A DNA stretch of 64,000 bases from Octadecabacter arcticus 238 (GTDB lineage Bacteria; Pseudomonadota; Alphaproteobacteria; Rhodobacterales; Rhodobacteraceae): contig NC_020908.1 in NCBI RefSeq assembly GCF_000155735.2, positions 4,035,001-4,099,000 on the forward strand, given 5' to 3'. Below the pieces are notes generated by a model. That model ran no database searches, had not been told where the DNA came from, and saw nothing but the letters and a program-made list of their open reading frames with translations. Shown here piece by piece: positions 8,875 through 17,432 of the stretch (position 1 is its first letter; each line of letters starts with the position of its first letter). The translations under genes were made by a program, and so were the position numbers.

Positions 8875-9755
8875 TGATGGAAGGCCTTGCACCAATCGAC
8901 GGCTGGGCCGTCCTTGCGATCATGGCGAAGACGGCAGATTATGTGGCTGCTTTGCTGGTAATGGGCGGCCCTTTATTTATGTTGGCGTTCCGTGCGGCAC
9001 CAGTTGATGTTCTGCGCCTCGCCCGGATGATTACTTTTACTGCAGTGTTGGTGGGTATAGCCATTCTCGCACTTCGTTTCGGTATCCGAGCGGCGCGAAT
9101 TTCAGGCATGGGACTGGACGGTGCCACCAACACAATGATGCTCGGATTTGTCTGGGACAGCCCCCTAGGCACGGCAGCAATATGGCGCAGTGTGGGTGCG
9201 TTTTTGGTCCTAGCAGTTTACATTGAGGGGATTGTCAGCATTGGCATTGCCTTTGTTGGGGGCCTGCTGATCGCTGCTTCATACACATTTGTTGGCCATT
9301 CGCTTGCTGATCCGCGCTGGATCTTGGCAAGCTTTCTGACTGTGCATTTACTTGTCGCGGCGTTCTGGATCGCTTCCCTTGTCCCGCTGTATCGTGTCGC
9401 TGAGCAAAAAGACGCCCCTATCCTCCTGCACCGTTTTGGCAAGATCGCGTCTGCAACGGTCACTGTCCTTGTCATCGTCGGCATGACATTCGCGTGGCTG
9501 ATGGTTGGATCAATTACTGCTTTGTTTACGACCGCATATGGATGGGTTCTTTTGACAAAGCTTGCATTTGTCACGGGTTTGATGGGCCTTGCCGCGCATA
9601 ATAAATGGCGCCTCGTTCCAGCGCTTGAGATGGGCGAAGCGTCAGCTGCGACCCATCTAAAGCGATCAATTCTAATAGAAATTATCGCAATTTTCATGAT
9701 TTTGATCGCGACGGCGACACTTACTTCGGTGACCACGCCGCCGATCAACCTATAG
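8874..9755 (+). CDS. copD: Copper resistance membrane protein CopD
   Basis: The start is the first ATG of the ATGATG at 8874, overlapping the copC stop. The 293-residue product has about eight membrane segments, fits the CopD family and has a FVGHSLADPRW block with a His that may bind copper. It is the inner-membrane partner of CopC, proposed to import copper to the cytoplasm. The last four genes of the cluster are joined by 4-bp or smaller overlaps, so it is a tight operon. The cluster is cargo of integrative element A. Confidence 0.85.
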   Translation: MMEGLAPIDGWAVLAIMAKTADYVAALLVMGGPLFMLAFRAAPVDVLRLARMITFTAVLVGIAILALRFGIRAARISGMGLDGATNTMMLGFVWDSPLGTAAIWRSVGAFLVLAVYIEGIVSIGIAFVGGLLIAASYTFVGHSLADPRWILASFLTVHLLVAAFWIASLVPLYRVAEQKDAPILLHRFGKIASATVTVLVIVGMTFAWLMVGSITALFTTAYGWVLLTKLAFVTGLMGLAAHNKWRLVPALEMGEASAATHLKRSILIEIIAIFMILIATATLTSVTTPPINL

Positions 9756-9890
9756 AAAAAGCTGCTCTTGGACTGTCTCCATTTACCGTGATGCCTTTTG
9801 CAAAAAGCAGATAATGTCGTCGAACTTGGCGCGCTGTTCATCCGCATTTCCACTTTGGATTGCCGTTTCGACACTATACTGCGCTGCTGC

Positions 9891-10046
9891 ATGAATGGCG
9901 GCTTCGACGGGCCGCACCGCAGCATCGGGAAGTGGCGGTGAAAGGCCGCTATGGGCCGTGAGTGACAATGATGAGGTAGGGAGCGGTCAGATTGCTGGAC
10001 CATGCACATTTCGACGTGAAGGGCGGATTGCGTACTTTCGCTGCAC
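9891..10046 (+). repeat. Interspersed intergenic repeat, copy 2
   Basis: This noncoding stretch, inside a 386-base gap after copD, ends in GAAGGGCGGATTGCGTACTT plus CGCTGC, matching copy 1 at 6622. Its left part (GGGCCGCACCGCAGCATCGG) instead matches 30078-30100. Copies 1 and 2, in the same orientation, flank the copper cluster. Confidence 0.55.
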
Positions 10047-10141
10047 CACGCGCCAATGCCTGCTACAGGCGAGGATGATAGACCTTTGAAAAGGCTTACG
10101 GTGGCTAAATCTTTATCTGCTTGCTGCAAAGTGGCCAGCTT

Positions 10142-11581
10142 TCAATCATCCGCCAATGTATCGCGAACGCTAAGCATATCCTGAAACATCCTTGGGTATT
10201 CGCCTGCGAGACCCTTATTATGCAAATTCATTGTTATACTTTCGTTTCTAACCGTCTGTAACACCCATTCATGAAATAAGTCAGGGGCGGAGCGATCAAT
10301 TGCACTAGCTGAATAATCCTTAATGATAAGGACCATTCTTTCAATGCTTATTTCAGTATCTTTATGGTTTAATCGCGAAGAACCAAATCTATATATTGCT
10401 TTAAGTGCCTCGGGTTTGGAACCATCAAGCTTCACGCTTTCAGGATGGGCTCTTACTGCCAGATCAAAAAGCAATATTAGATTGATCTTTAGATTTTCAT
10501 GACCCCATGTTGCCGTAAATGTCGATAAATAATCTACGATCTGTTCGATATATCTGAGCGAAGCATTTGCGTGCTTAAAAGCGTTGCTCAAAAAAACGAA
10601 CACTTTCAACGTTCCAGGTAAAGTGAAATCATTTTCTGAAAGGCCGTTCATATGGAGGCAGTATTCCACGAAGCTACCGATGTCTGCTTCTCGGAACCGG
10701 TATGTTCGATCAATAAACCTTGAAAGATATCTTCGTCCATCGAAACTGGAGCCGTATACACCACTCACTGCATGGGCTAGTTGCTCAGTATCTGTTGCCA
10801 AAATAAACACCATATTCTCTACGTTGAATAGGTGTTTAACCTCCTCTAGCAGCTCAACTGCATAGCTGGGGCGGCAACGGTCTAGTTCGTCTATGAGAAC
10901 GAACACTGGCATGCGTATTGAATCCAGTTTTCCTAGTTCTCGGGTCAACTCTTCCAAATTCTGCCTAAAAGATGCCCGTGCCTGCTTTGAGGCCGAAAAA
11001 CTTGAGGAAATAGCAACGCCAGCTGCATCTATTGCGGAATTTGTAGCCTTTAAAATCGCAGCGTTGCGGGCCAGGATATCATCATCATCATCTCCTTCAG
11101 CACTGAACACTTCCCCCAGTTTATCCAGCGCATCTTGACCAAACTGCCTTTTCGCGGCATAGACAAGACCACTTTTAACACCGCTGCCTAAGACCTTAAG
11201 TGTGTTGCTGACAAACGGACGCACGGCATCTTTGACCCCTGAAAAAGCATCCTCGTCATTTATGACGCTTTTCAGCTCCTCTTCGATTCCTGATACTACC
11301 GCCATAAATGGATCGTTGGAGTGGTCGTCTTGCCAAGCGTCTACGTAGACCGCGACTTGGCCATTGGCAGTAATTTGATCTTTAAGGTTTTTCAAAAAGA
11401 ACGTTTTGCCGCTTCCCCATTGTGAGTCGAGGTTCAGGACATAAGACCTAGTCAGGCCCGCTTTGTCTCGTTGCTCCAGCTTACCCGCAATAAAGCGCAG
11501 CAGAATATCTGCATCCTTTTTGCGACCTAGTTTGTCTTCTTCCGGCCAGCGGTAAGTTGGTTCTGATGGAGTTCCAGTCAT
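10142..11581 (-). CDS. KAP-family P-loop NTPase
   Basis: A 479-residue protein. Walker A is LDSQWGSGKTFF near residues 51-62, and Walker B is FVLIDELDRCRPSYA near 227-241, both in the form typical of KAP NTPases. ATDTEQLAHAV after Walker B is also characteristic. An Asp-rich loop lies near residue 165. No clear transmembrane insert is present, unlike some KAP proteins. Members are often found on mobile elements and have been linked to phage defence, but the role of this one is unknown. It forms its own unit at the left of the replication genes. Confidence 0.8.
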   Translation of the reverse strand: MTGTPSEPTYRWPEEDKLGRKKDADILLRFIAGKLEQRDKAGLTRSYVLNLDSQWGSGKTFFLKNLKDQITANGQVAVYVDAWQDDHSNDPFMAVVSGIEEELKSVINDEDAFSGVKDAVRPFVSNTLKVLGSGVKSGLVYAAKRQFGQDALDKLGEVFSAEGDDDDDILARNAAILKATNSAIDAAGVAISSSFSASKQARASFRQNLEELTRELGKLDSIRMPVFVLIDELDRCRPSYAVELLEEVKHLFNVENMVFILATDTEQLAHAVSGVYGSSFDGRRYLSRFIDRTYRFREADIGSFVEYCLHMNGLSENDFTLPGTLKVFVFLSNAFKHANASLRYIEQIVDYLSTFTATWGHENLKINLILLFDLAVRAHPESVKLDGSKPEALKAIYRFGSSRLNHKDTEISIERMVLIIKDYSASAIDRSAPDLFHEWVLQTVRNESITMNLHNKGLAGEYPRMFQDMLSVRDTLADD

Positions 11582-11754
11582 TGTGAGCCTATTCGAGCTT
11601 GCTTGGCTTTACTTTCACAGAATTTCTGAAGTGTTGCCAGATGTATAAACACGCTTAACGAGTAGGTCCGCTCTAGGTTAAGAGCCGCCATTGCGTGCTT
11701 CGTGCGTCAATGGCAGCAAAGGGCCGTTTGCAACAGGCAGGAACATTAAGTTCT
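11582..11754. other. Gap with a weak repeat segment
   Basis: A short stretch between the KAP gene and the iterated repeat. Around 11690-11735 it contains AGCCGCCATTGCGTGC and AAAGGGCCGTTTGCAA, weakly similar to the interspersed repeats elsewhere. No gene. Confidence 0.3.
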
Positions 11755-11809
11755 ATCGTCAGCATCGTCAGCATCGTCAGCGTGGGCAGTTGCTGACGAT
11801 GCTGACGAT
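11755..11809. repeat. Iterated 9-mers forming a long hairpin
   Basis: ATCGTCAGC is repeated three times in tandem (11755-11781). After a 10-base spacer its reverse complement GCTGACGAT occurs twice (11792-11809). Bases 11764-11781 and 11792-11809 form a perfect 18-bp stem. It ends three bases before the stop codon of the primase-helicase gene. It could be an iteron-type replication origin or a terminator; there is no T run, which favours a protein-binding or origin role. Confidence 0.75.
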
Positions 11810-11812
11810 CAA

Positions 11813-13882
11813 TTAGGCTCTTTCAATCCTGAGTGTGCGTTCACCTGAATGGCCGCTACGATCAAAGCTGATAACGACCCTCATCCTGCGCAACGGTGGG
11901 ATTATCCGCCGAATTGCTGCCGACAATTTGTTCTCCTGACGGGGAAAGCTGTAAGGATCGTCCGTTAGTAGCGGATAACGATTGCGCAAAGTTGTCTTTA
12001 GCTCAGTCATAGTGCCAGACCAGCGTCCATCATCTTGGACGAGCTTCAGGATGGCCAAGCCGACGGGATTCCCTTCAACCGACATTCTGTCACCGGATTC
12101 TCTGTTTGCCGCGTAAGCCGCCAGAAACGCCCCCTGAGTCCACCCAAGGGCGGGTTCGGCGGCAGAGACCCATTTGGCAAAGTCCGCCATTCTAGGCCGC
12201 TCTGCGAGTCGCACAGTGGCAAGGTTTTCCAGCGCCGTTGATACCGCATCTAGCAGACCTGCCAAAATCAGTGGCATTTGTGCGTCTAGCGCTTTGTTGA
12301 ACTCTCCCTCAAAGGCGCGATCCGTTGGTGCAATGACGGGCAAAGACACAACAATGGCGCGATCTGCCAAGTCAGGACGGCCAGCCAAGTCTGGAATTCC
12401 ATTCAGCAAGCAAGGCCGTGTGGCACTGAACAGCATTTCTTCGGAATCTGTATGAAGTTTGCGCGTGCCAAACCCGCCACCCGTTGCGATCCGGCAAAAT
12501 GCATCTGCCATCATCGGTTTGATTGTGGAAAGGTTATCGAAGGCCAGCACGTGGTTGTGCTTTGCTGCGATCACCAAATCTTGCTCTGAGTTCGGCGCAC
12601 TGCGGGCAATTGGGTTAGCCGGGTCTATGAGATTGCGAAGCACCCGTGCCGTTGTGCTTTTGGCGCTGCCTTGTTCCCCGTTCAAGATTAGAATGGGATA
12701 TGGCCCCTTTGGATGAAAACAGCCAATGAGCCACGCGATCAGCATTTGAAAGTCAGCTTCATTGGCGGTGTTCAAGAACGGACGCAACAAGTTGATATCA
12801 CCGCCACTCATTGCGGGCATTGCCAGCGGTTGCATCGATCTAGCACGGGTAAACCGGGCGGGGGGATGATCAATAACTTGCCATCCCTCGCTGTTGATCG
12901 CGATTGCTTTCCAGCTCACGTCGCCAATGTCTACATACAGCGTGCGACCCAATGTGCCGATCCGGTTAAACACGGGATGAGCTTCACCATCAAAGAGCGC
13001 TTGGCCCTCATAGGTCCGTCGTTGATCATCAAGCGCAGACTGTGACAACATTTTCCCAGTGTCTTGATAGTGCTGATACGAGAGGAACTTTTTGAATGCA
13101 GCTGACGCAATCGGCCAGTGTTCAAAGTGACCGTCCAATCGCAATGTTGCGTACGGTTCTCCATCTGGCGTCTTCCAGACCTCGATGTCCGCAAGGCTTC
13201 TGCCTGGTGCCACCTCGTTCGAAAGCACGGGCTTTTCATCGGCCTGCAAAGCGTGTGCAATTAGTGCATCAATCTCAGCAACGCCCCAACCGTTGGAAAT
13301 GGCGTCCGCAGCATCCCATCCTGCGCATATTTCCACGGGGTTTTCATCGATATTCGCCGAATTATGGTCTGTTCCGTTGGTTGCGTGGAATTCCGCGATT
13401 TGCACGGGGAAATCGGCGATTTGTAGTATGTGCGCTTTCGTTGAAAACCCCGTGCATAATGCGGTTGCGATCTGGTCTGCATACTTGCGCCCCGGGTCGT
13501 CATTGTCGGGCCAGATTACTACGCGGCATCCTTGCACGGGGGAAAGGTCTGTTTTGTGCGCAGAGCTTGCCCCACCGAAAGTGGTTGTTGTGATGTAGCC
13601 GAGGCTTGCCAATGCATCGGCGCATTTCTCTCCCTCTGTGATAATTACTATGCTGTCAGGTTTTGACGCCAGCAATTCTGGCAGGCGATACAGTGGACGG
13701 CTATCTGGCGCGGTCCAGCTTTGGCTATCGATGGTGTAGGGCAAAAAGAACTTTCCGCCCCCTGTACGATCAAACCGATTGGCGATTAAGACGACCTCAC
13801 CCTTTGCGCTGCGATATGAATGTTGCGCTGTAGGCGTGCCTGCTTTGTGATGCCGCAGGGCTTTGATATCAGATGGAGTCAT
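11813..13882 (-). CDS. Primase-helicase with Toprim-like and AAA/SF3-type ATPase domains
   Basis: About 689 residues from the ATG at 13882, chosen because it overlaps the upstream stop (ATGA); an ATG four codons earlier is possible. The first 150 residues carry a Toprim-like fold with IVIITEGEKCADAL and VVIWPDNDDPGRKYA acidic motifs. The second half is an ATPase with Walker A NGEQGSAKSTTARVL near 400 and an FDNLS-containing Walker B near 450, then ADRAIVVSLP. The Zn-binding and CHC2-like part is in the separate upstream gene, so this is a split primase. It should unwind and prime the excised element. Confidence 0.8.
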   Translation of the reverse strand: MTPSDIKALRHHKAGTPTAQHSYRSAKGEVVLIANRFDRTGGGKFFLPYTIDSQSWTAPDSRPLYRLPELLASKPDSIVIITEGEKCADALASLGYITTTTFGGASSAHKTDLSPVQGCRVVIWPDNDDPGRKYADQIATALCTGFSTKAHILQIADFPVQIAEFHATNGTDHNSANIDENPVEICAGWDAADAISNGWGVAEIDALIAHALQADEKPVLSNEVAPGRSLADIEVWKTPDGEPYATLRLDGHFEHWPIASAAFKKFLSYQHYQDTGKMLSQSALDDQRRTYEGQALFDGEAHPVFNRIGTLGRTLYVDIGDVSWKAIAINSEGWQVIDHPPARFTRARSMQPLAMPAMSGGDINLLRPFLNTANEADFQMLIAWLIGCFHPKGPYPILILNGEQGSAKSTTARVLRNLIDPANPIARSAPNSEQDLVIAAKHNHVLAFDNLSTIKPMMADAFCRIATGGGFGTRKLHTDSEEMLFSATRPCLLNGIPDLAGRPDLADRAIVVSLPVIAPTDRAFEGEFNKALDAQMPLILAGLLDAVSTALENLATVRLAERPRMADFAKWVSAAEPALGWTQGAFLAAYAANRESGDRMSVEGNPVGLAILKLVQDDGRWSGTMTELKTTLRNRYPLLTDDPYSFPRQENKLSAAIRRIIPPLRRMRVVISFDRSGHSGERTLRIERA

Positions 13883-14190
13883 CTCAGCCCCCATTCTTGG
13901 CTTAGAGCGCGGGCGGCATCGCTTTGGCTCATTCCCTTTAGGTAGGCATAAAGGCTGACAGGATCGCCGCCCTTATCGCCAGTGGCAAAGTCAGCCCAGC
14001 GTCCCGTGATAACATTGATCTTGAACGATCCAGCATGGCGATCTGACCGCGTGGGGTTCAAAGCCACCCATTCTTGCCCCCGTCGCTGCCCATCAGGAAG
14101 CCAGGCCGCTAAGAGACTGGGAAAGCGTGCACGACAGGCCAGATTGACCGCGTGGAAAAATACGCTGCGGGGTAACGTATGCATACTCAT
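13879..14190 (-). CDS. Primase N-terminal (CHC2-like) protein
   Basis: A 103-residue protein with GQEWVALNPTRSDRHAGSFK and TGRWADFATGDKGGDPVSLY. This is the block that precedes the Toprim domain in many phage and plasmid primases. The complete gene overlaps the primase-helicase by 4 bp, and its start overlaps the stop of the HTH gene upstream by 4 bp. I see no full Cys set of a zinc ribbon. The split into two genes is common in integrative elements of this group. Confidence 0.65.
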   Translation of the reverse strand: MSMHTLPRSVFFHAVNLACRARFPSLLAAWLPDGQRRGQEWVALNPTRSDRHAGSFKINVITGRWADFATGDKGGDPVSLYAYLKGMSQSDAARALSQEWGLR

Positions 14191-14384
14191 AGCCCTGCCA
14201 CCTCATGTGACCGAGAGTTTTCAAAGGCCTCAACATCGGCCATTCGGTAGCGCACCAGTCGCCCAATTTTAACATACGTAAGCGCATAGCGTTTGGTGCA
14301 ACGCCAAGTCGCGAGGGTTGTGATTGAGACCCCAAGGCGCTCTGCAACGTCTTTTGGAGTGAGAAGTGAATTTGTTTTCAACAT
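14187..14384 (-). CDS. AlpA/excisionase-type HTH protein
   Basis: A 65-residue protein with a MerR-like winged HTH: LLTPKDVAERLGVSITTLAT, then a charged recognition region and VKIGRLVRYRMADVEAFE. This is the form of AlpA and excisionase-like regulators. It opens the three-gene replication operon, each gene joined to the next by a 4-bp overlap. It probably controls excision or replication of island A. Confidence 0.75.
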   Translation of the reverse strand: MLKTNSLLTPKDVAERLGVSITTLATWRCTKRYALTYVKIGRLVRYRMADVEAFENSRSHEVAGL

Positions 14385-14494
14385 ATTAGATAAGTTCCCA
14401 TCAAAGGTAAGTGATGTTGAGAACTTGTCAGAAACGCATAGCTGCAGCCATCAAACGTGATCGTAGAAGTGACGCGCAAAATGATCGGTCACTC

Positions 14495-15304
14495 TTACGA
14501 TAAAGGCGTACGGACTTCACGAATGGCAGTCACAATCTGAGATCGACTTGTGCTGGGCGAAGCAACTGCCATGATGCCCGCCACGGCATCCACCAAGTTT
14601 GATATCGTGTGGTTCACTTCTTTGAAGTGCATCCCCTCAGTAAAGACATGAACGCTGTTTGCCTCCCAAAAGGGGCGCAGCGTTTTAAGAAATTCTTGTA
14701 GGGCGTGTTCTTTGGGAAGGGCGCGTGCCTTTGAGCGTGTACGCCATTCTTGCATACGACTTGCAAATTCTTCGTCAGTTTCGAGATCGATAGAGTTTTC
14801 GCCGTCAAACCCTTCTAAGATATGTCGTTTGGGTTGGCGATTGCTCGTTCCCTCAAGGCACACCTGCAAATCCACCAAGAGCTCTCGGTACGCAGCGAAA
14901 ATATTTTGGCCTGTTGAGATCAAATCACGCAAAGTTTGGCCGTCATCGAGCTTGTAGAGCGTGGGAAGGTTTTTGATAGTATCCTCAAGCCGACCCTCCA
15001 ATCCCGAATAGTCCTGAAGTATCGAAAGATTGTCATAAAGCTTTGCTGCGTTGCTAGCCGCCTCTTCTAGTGCTTTGTTCTCAGCGCTTTCTGAAGCAAG
15101 ATCGTCGTGGTTGAACCACGCCCATTTGAACGCTTTAAGGGCTTCGGTTAAAGCTAGTCGAGTTAAGTTGAGGCTGTCATCGTCATCTGAAATTCCAGCT
15201 AGTAAAACAAAGTTTTCCACAAGTGTGGGCGTCACAAGGCCTTCAACTATTGCATCTTCTCTTTCGTACCATTGTTTAACCACATGCTTATTTTTCGTCA
15301 TCAT
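14495..15304 (-). CDS. Hypothetical accessory protein of island A
   Basis: A 269-residue soluble, acidic, mostly helical protein without any motif I recognise. It has no signal peptide or membrane segment. Its ATG lies inside the end of the integrase gene and overlaps it by 17 bp, so the two are probably cotranslated. Position next to an integrase is typical of accessory or defence genes on such islands, but nothing in the sequence shows a function. Confidence 0.6.
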   Translation of the reverse strand: MMTKNKHVVKQWYEREDAIVEGLVTPTLVENFVLLAGISDDDDSLNLTRLALTEALKAFKWAWFNHDDLASESAENKALEEAASNAAKLYDNLSILQDYSGLEGRLEDTIKNLPTLYKLDDGQTLRDLISTGQNIFAAYRELLVDLQVCLEGTSNRQPKRHILEGFDGENSIDLETDEEFASRMQEWRTRSKARALPKEHALQEFLKTLRPFWEANSVHVFTEGMHFKEVNHTISNLVDAVAGIMAVASPSTSRSQIVTAIREVRTPLS

Positions 15305-16457
15305 TCCGCCCCATGTATCCTAACATCGCGTCCGTTGCTTTGTTTACTGAGTCCCGTACAGGATCAAGGTTAAGGCGGGCATAAACAGCAGTGGATTGCT
15401 GGCTGCGGTGGCCTAATGATTTGCCGATGATGTAGCTGTTGGCTCCAGTCGCGGCCTGCCAGCTTCCCAAGGTGCGGCGTAGGTCGTGAATACGCAGATC
15501 GGCAATGCCAGCCTCTTTCAATATCCGCATCCAAGCCTTCTTTGGGTCCGCCAGATGTCCCGAGGCCCCGTCGCCGGGGAACACCCACGGGCTGAGAGAA
15601 TGCAACTTGCGTTCTTTTAAGATTTCCATTGCTTGCGGCGATAGATGCACAATCTGCGGGTCATCATTCTTGGTGCGAGCAATCCGCCATGTTTCACCGT
15701 GAAAGCTGATCTCGTCCCACCGCATAGCAAGGGTGTTGGATTTACGCGCCCCTGCCAAAAGCGAGATCATAAAAAAATCACGTGCTACCTCATTTGGTTC
15801 ATTCGACAGAGCTTCAAAAAAGCGTGGCAGTTCTTCAGGCTGTAAGAACCGATCACGGCTTTTTTCACGGTATTTTTTAATCCCAGTTGCGGGGTTCACA
15901 CCGTTCCACCCCCAATCAGTCGCCTTGCTAAAGATCGACCGTATGCGTTCCAAAAGGCGGTTGGCCTGATAAAGCCCGTTTTCCTTGCCGACTTTAGCGT
16001 GAAGTCGCTCCACCTCCGGTTTTTCGATGCTGGAGATTTTGCGTTTGAACCAATGTTTGAGGAACTTGTTCACCTCACGCTCATCATAGGCCCAAGACCG
16101 TTTATGTACCTTTGAATGCTTTTCCAAATATTCGGTAAAGAGCGCACCAAAGGTCATTTCATCACGGATCGAACGCTTGGCCTTTTGTGGGTTCTCTCCC
16201 ATTGCGATCTCGCCCTTGGCGCTGGCGGCCAGCTTTCGAGCATTCTCAACTGTGAGATCAGGGAACTTGCCCAGCAAGAGCCGTTCTGGGCGTCCATCAA
16301 TGCGCTTGTAGAGATAGAAGGACTTGCCGCCCGCTGGCGTCACGGCCAGCACGAGGCCCTTTTCCTTGCCGTCGTAATAGTAATCCCGCTTGCCCTTGGC
16401 GGCTGGTGCTGCCCCCGTCAGCGCCGCTTTCGTGAAGTTGATTTCAAAGCTTGCCAT
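15288..16457 (-). CDS. int: Tyrosine recombinase (P4-type integrase) of island A
   Basis: 389 residues with an N-terminal DUF4102-like arm-binding domain (GLVLAVTPAGGKSFYLYKRI), a SAM-like core-binding domain, and a catalytic domain. Visible catalytic residues are the Arg in LLAGARKSNTLAM, His-x-x-Arg in IHDLRRTLGSWQ, the second His in GKSLGHRSQQ and the Tyr in TAVYARLNLD. The start codon faces the second tRNA repeat 158 bases away, and its paired 11-bp-step motif lies 19 bases upstream. It should integrate and excise island A at tRNA-fMet. Confidence 0.92.
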   Translation of the reverse strand: MASFEINFTKAALTGAAPAAKGKRDYYYDGKEKGLVLAVTPAGGKSFYLYKRIDGRPERLLLGKFPDLTVENARKLAASAKGEIAMGENPQKAKRSIRDEMTFGALFTEYLEKHSKVHKRSWAYDEREVNKFLKHWFKRKISSIEKPEVERLHAKVGKENGLYQANRLLERIRSIFSKATDWGWNGVNPATGIKKYREKSRDRFLQPEELPRFFEALSNEPNEVARDFFMISLLAGARKSNTLAMRWDEISFHGETWRIARTKNDDPQIVHLSPQAMEILKERKLHSLSPWVFPGDGASGHLADPKKAWMRILKEAGIADLRIHDLRRTLGSWQAATGANSYIIGKSLGHRSQQSTAVYARLNLDPVRDSVNKATDAMLGYMGRNDDEK

Positions 16458-16475
16458 TCTTCTCTCCCAATGTGC

Positions 16476-16494
16476 GGTGCTACACTGGTGCTAC
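16476..16494 (+). repeat. Paired 11-bp-step motif, island A right end
   Basis: GGTGCTAC at 16476-16483 and 16487-16494, the same pair as at 6538. It sits just upstream of the integrase start, so integrase binding there could also repress its own gene. Confidence 0.6.
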
Positions 16495-16615
16495 ACTGAA
16501 GGGCAAATATGAACAATCCAGAGAGTCTCAGAGCAAAGTCACATAGTTTATAAAATGTTGATATGTATACAGTAAAATACTTACAGCAATGTTGCGCAAA
16601 CATTAGACTGTTAGA

Positions 16616-16723
16616 CTCATAACCTGAAGGTCGTTGGTTCAAATCCAACTCCCGCAACCAAGTCTTACTAACGATTACAACGTGTTAAGAGCCACCTTCG
16701 GGTGGCTTTTTGCGTTGGTGCTT
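16616..16723 (+). repeat. Attachment-site repeat, copy 2 (junction of islands A and B)
   Basis: Identical over 108 bases to 6425-6532. It starts in the anticodon loop, so it is only a 3' fragment of the tRNA and cannot give a functional tRNA. It also carries the TTCG-loop terminator. Confidence 0.92.
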
Positions 16724-16729
16724 AAGCGC

Positions 16730-16748
16730 TGGAAGCACTGTGGAAGCA
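16730..16748 (+). repeat. Paired 11-bp-step motif, island B left end
   Basis: TGGAAGCA at 16730-16737 and 16741-16748. The same pair is found upstream of the island B integrase at 24659. Confidence 0.6.
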
Positions 16749-16935
16749 GCAGGCGCAGGTTGAGCACTGTGGCTGACAGGCAACGCGCAAGCGTTATAGA
16801 GTTCAGCGCAACTACACGTGCAATCCAACGGCTCAGACGCTGACGCATGCTTTAATACAAAATGCCGTTGTTAGTCGCGTCCCGGCGAAAACAACGTGGA
16901 TTCTCCAACGGTTAAAATCCCGTAGGTTAGACGTT

Positions 16936-16981
16936 GGGAACCGTTCGTTTCACCGTTGCCAACGCTGGCTGAACGGTTCCC
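16936..16981. repeat. Inverted repeat before the 17011 gene
   Basis: GGGAACCGTTC (16936-16946) and GAACGGTTCCC (16971-16981) form an 11-bp dyad with a 24-base spacer. Two more CCAACG/CGTTGG elements lie within and just to the left (16898-16970). The cluster sits 30-120 bases upstream of the gene at 17011, where an operator or origin would be expected. Confidence 0.6.
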
Positions 16982-17010
16982 GAAAACTCATAAATTCAAG
17001 GGAACATAAA

Positions 17011-17379
17011 ATGACATCACAATTACAAAATGCAAAGCTTGGGCTAATGCTACCTGCCATTTTAAACCCAGCTACTGCAGCCGCTGTTGGCATCGGGCTA
17101 GGATTGCTTTGGTTGCTTCGTGACGATGAGCAAGAAGTAATCGTTGATGACTTGCCAATCAAACTACCAAATTCGGCTGTGACTGCCGTTATGCAACCAG
17201 TGCGAGCCGTTGATCAACGACTGTGTGAACCAACACTGGAAGCCTACGACGCTGAGATCGTTCCGATACCTGAAGCCAATCAAAAAGAAGCAATCCGCAG
17301 CGCAATGTCAGAACTCGGAAAACGCAGTGCGATGGCTCGAGCTAAGAAGAAAGCCAAACTGGCAAATGCGGTGGAGTGA
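17011..17379 (+). CDS. Hypothetical protein with one membrane segment
   Basis: A 122-residue protein with a good ribosome-binding site (AAGGGAACATAAA before ATG). Residues 10-35 are hydrophobic and Gly/Ala-rich (LMLPAILNPATAAAVGIGLG), then follow acidic and finally Lys/Ala-rich regions. It has no family signature I know. It is the first gene of island B and the only one of its plus strand, followed by a strong terminator, so it is a separate unit. Confidence 0.6.
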   Translation: MTSQLQNAKLGLMLPAILNPATAAAVGIGLGLLWLLRDDEQEVIVDDLPIKLPNSAVTAVMQPVRAVDQRLCEPTLEAYDAEIVPIPEANQKEAIRSAMSELGKRSAMARAKKKAKLANAVE

Positions 17380-17389
17380 CTGAACGTTA

Positions 17390-17432
17390 GGCCGCTAGCC
17401 GATCGATTCTGTTGGGCAGCTAGCGGCCTTTT
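17390..17432 (+). terminator. Rho-independent terminator
   Basis: GGCCGCTAGC (17390-17399) pairs perfectly with GCTAGCGGCC (17419-17428), followed by TTTTC. It ends the transcript of the gene at 17011. Confidence 0.85.

Noticed and set aside
10584..11138. Plus-strand open frames inside the KAP NTPase gene
   Set aside because: Both are antisense to a gene with clear Walker motifs and have Ser-rich, low-complexity translations.
11755..11809. CRISPR array
   Set aside because: Units are 9 bases with no spacers and an inverted arm; no cas genes are nearby.
16616..16660. Second tRNA-fMet gene
   Set aside because: Only the sequence from the anticodon loop to CCA is present; the 5' half differs, so no cloverleaf forms. 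The same holds at 24808.
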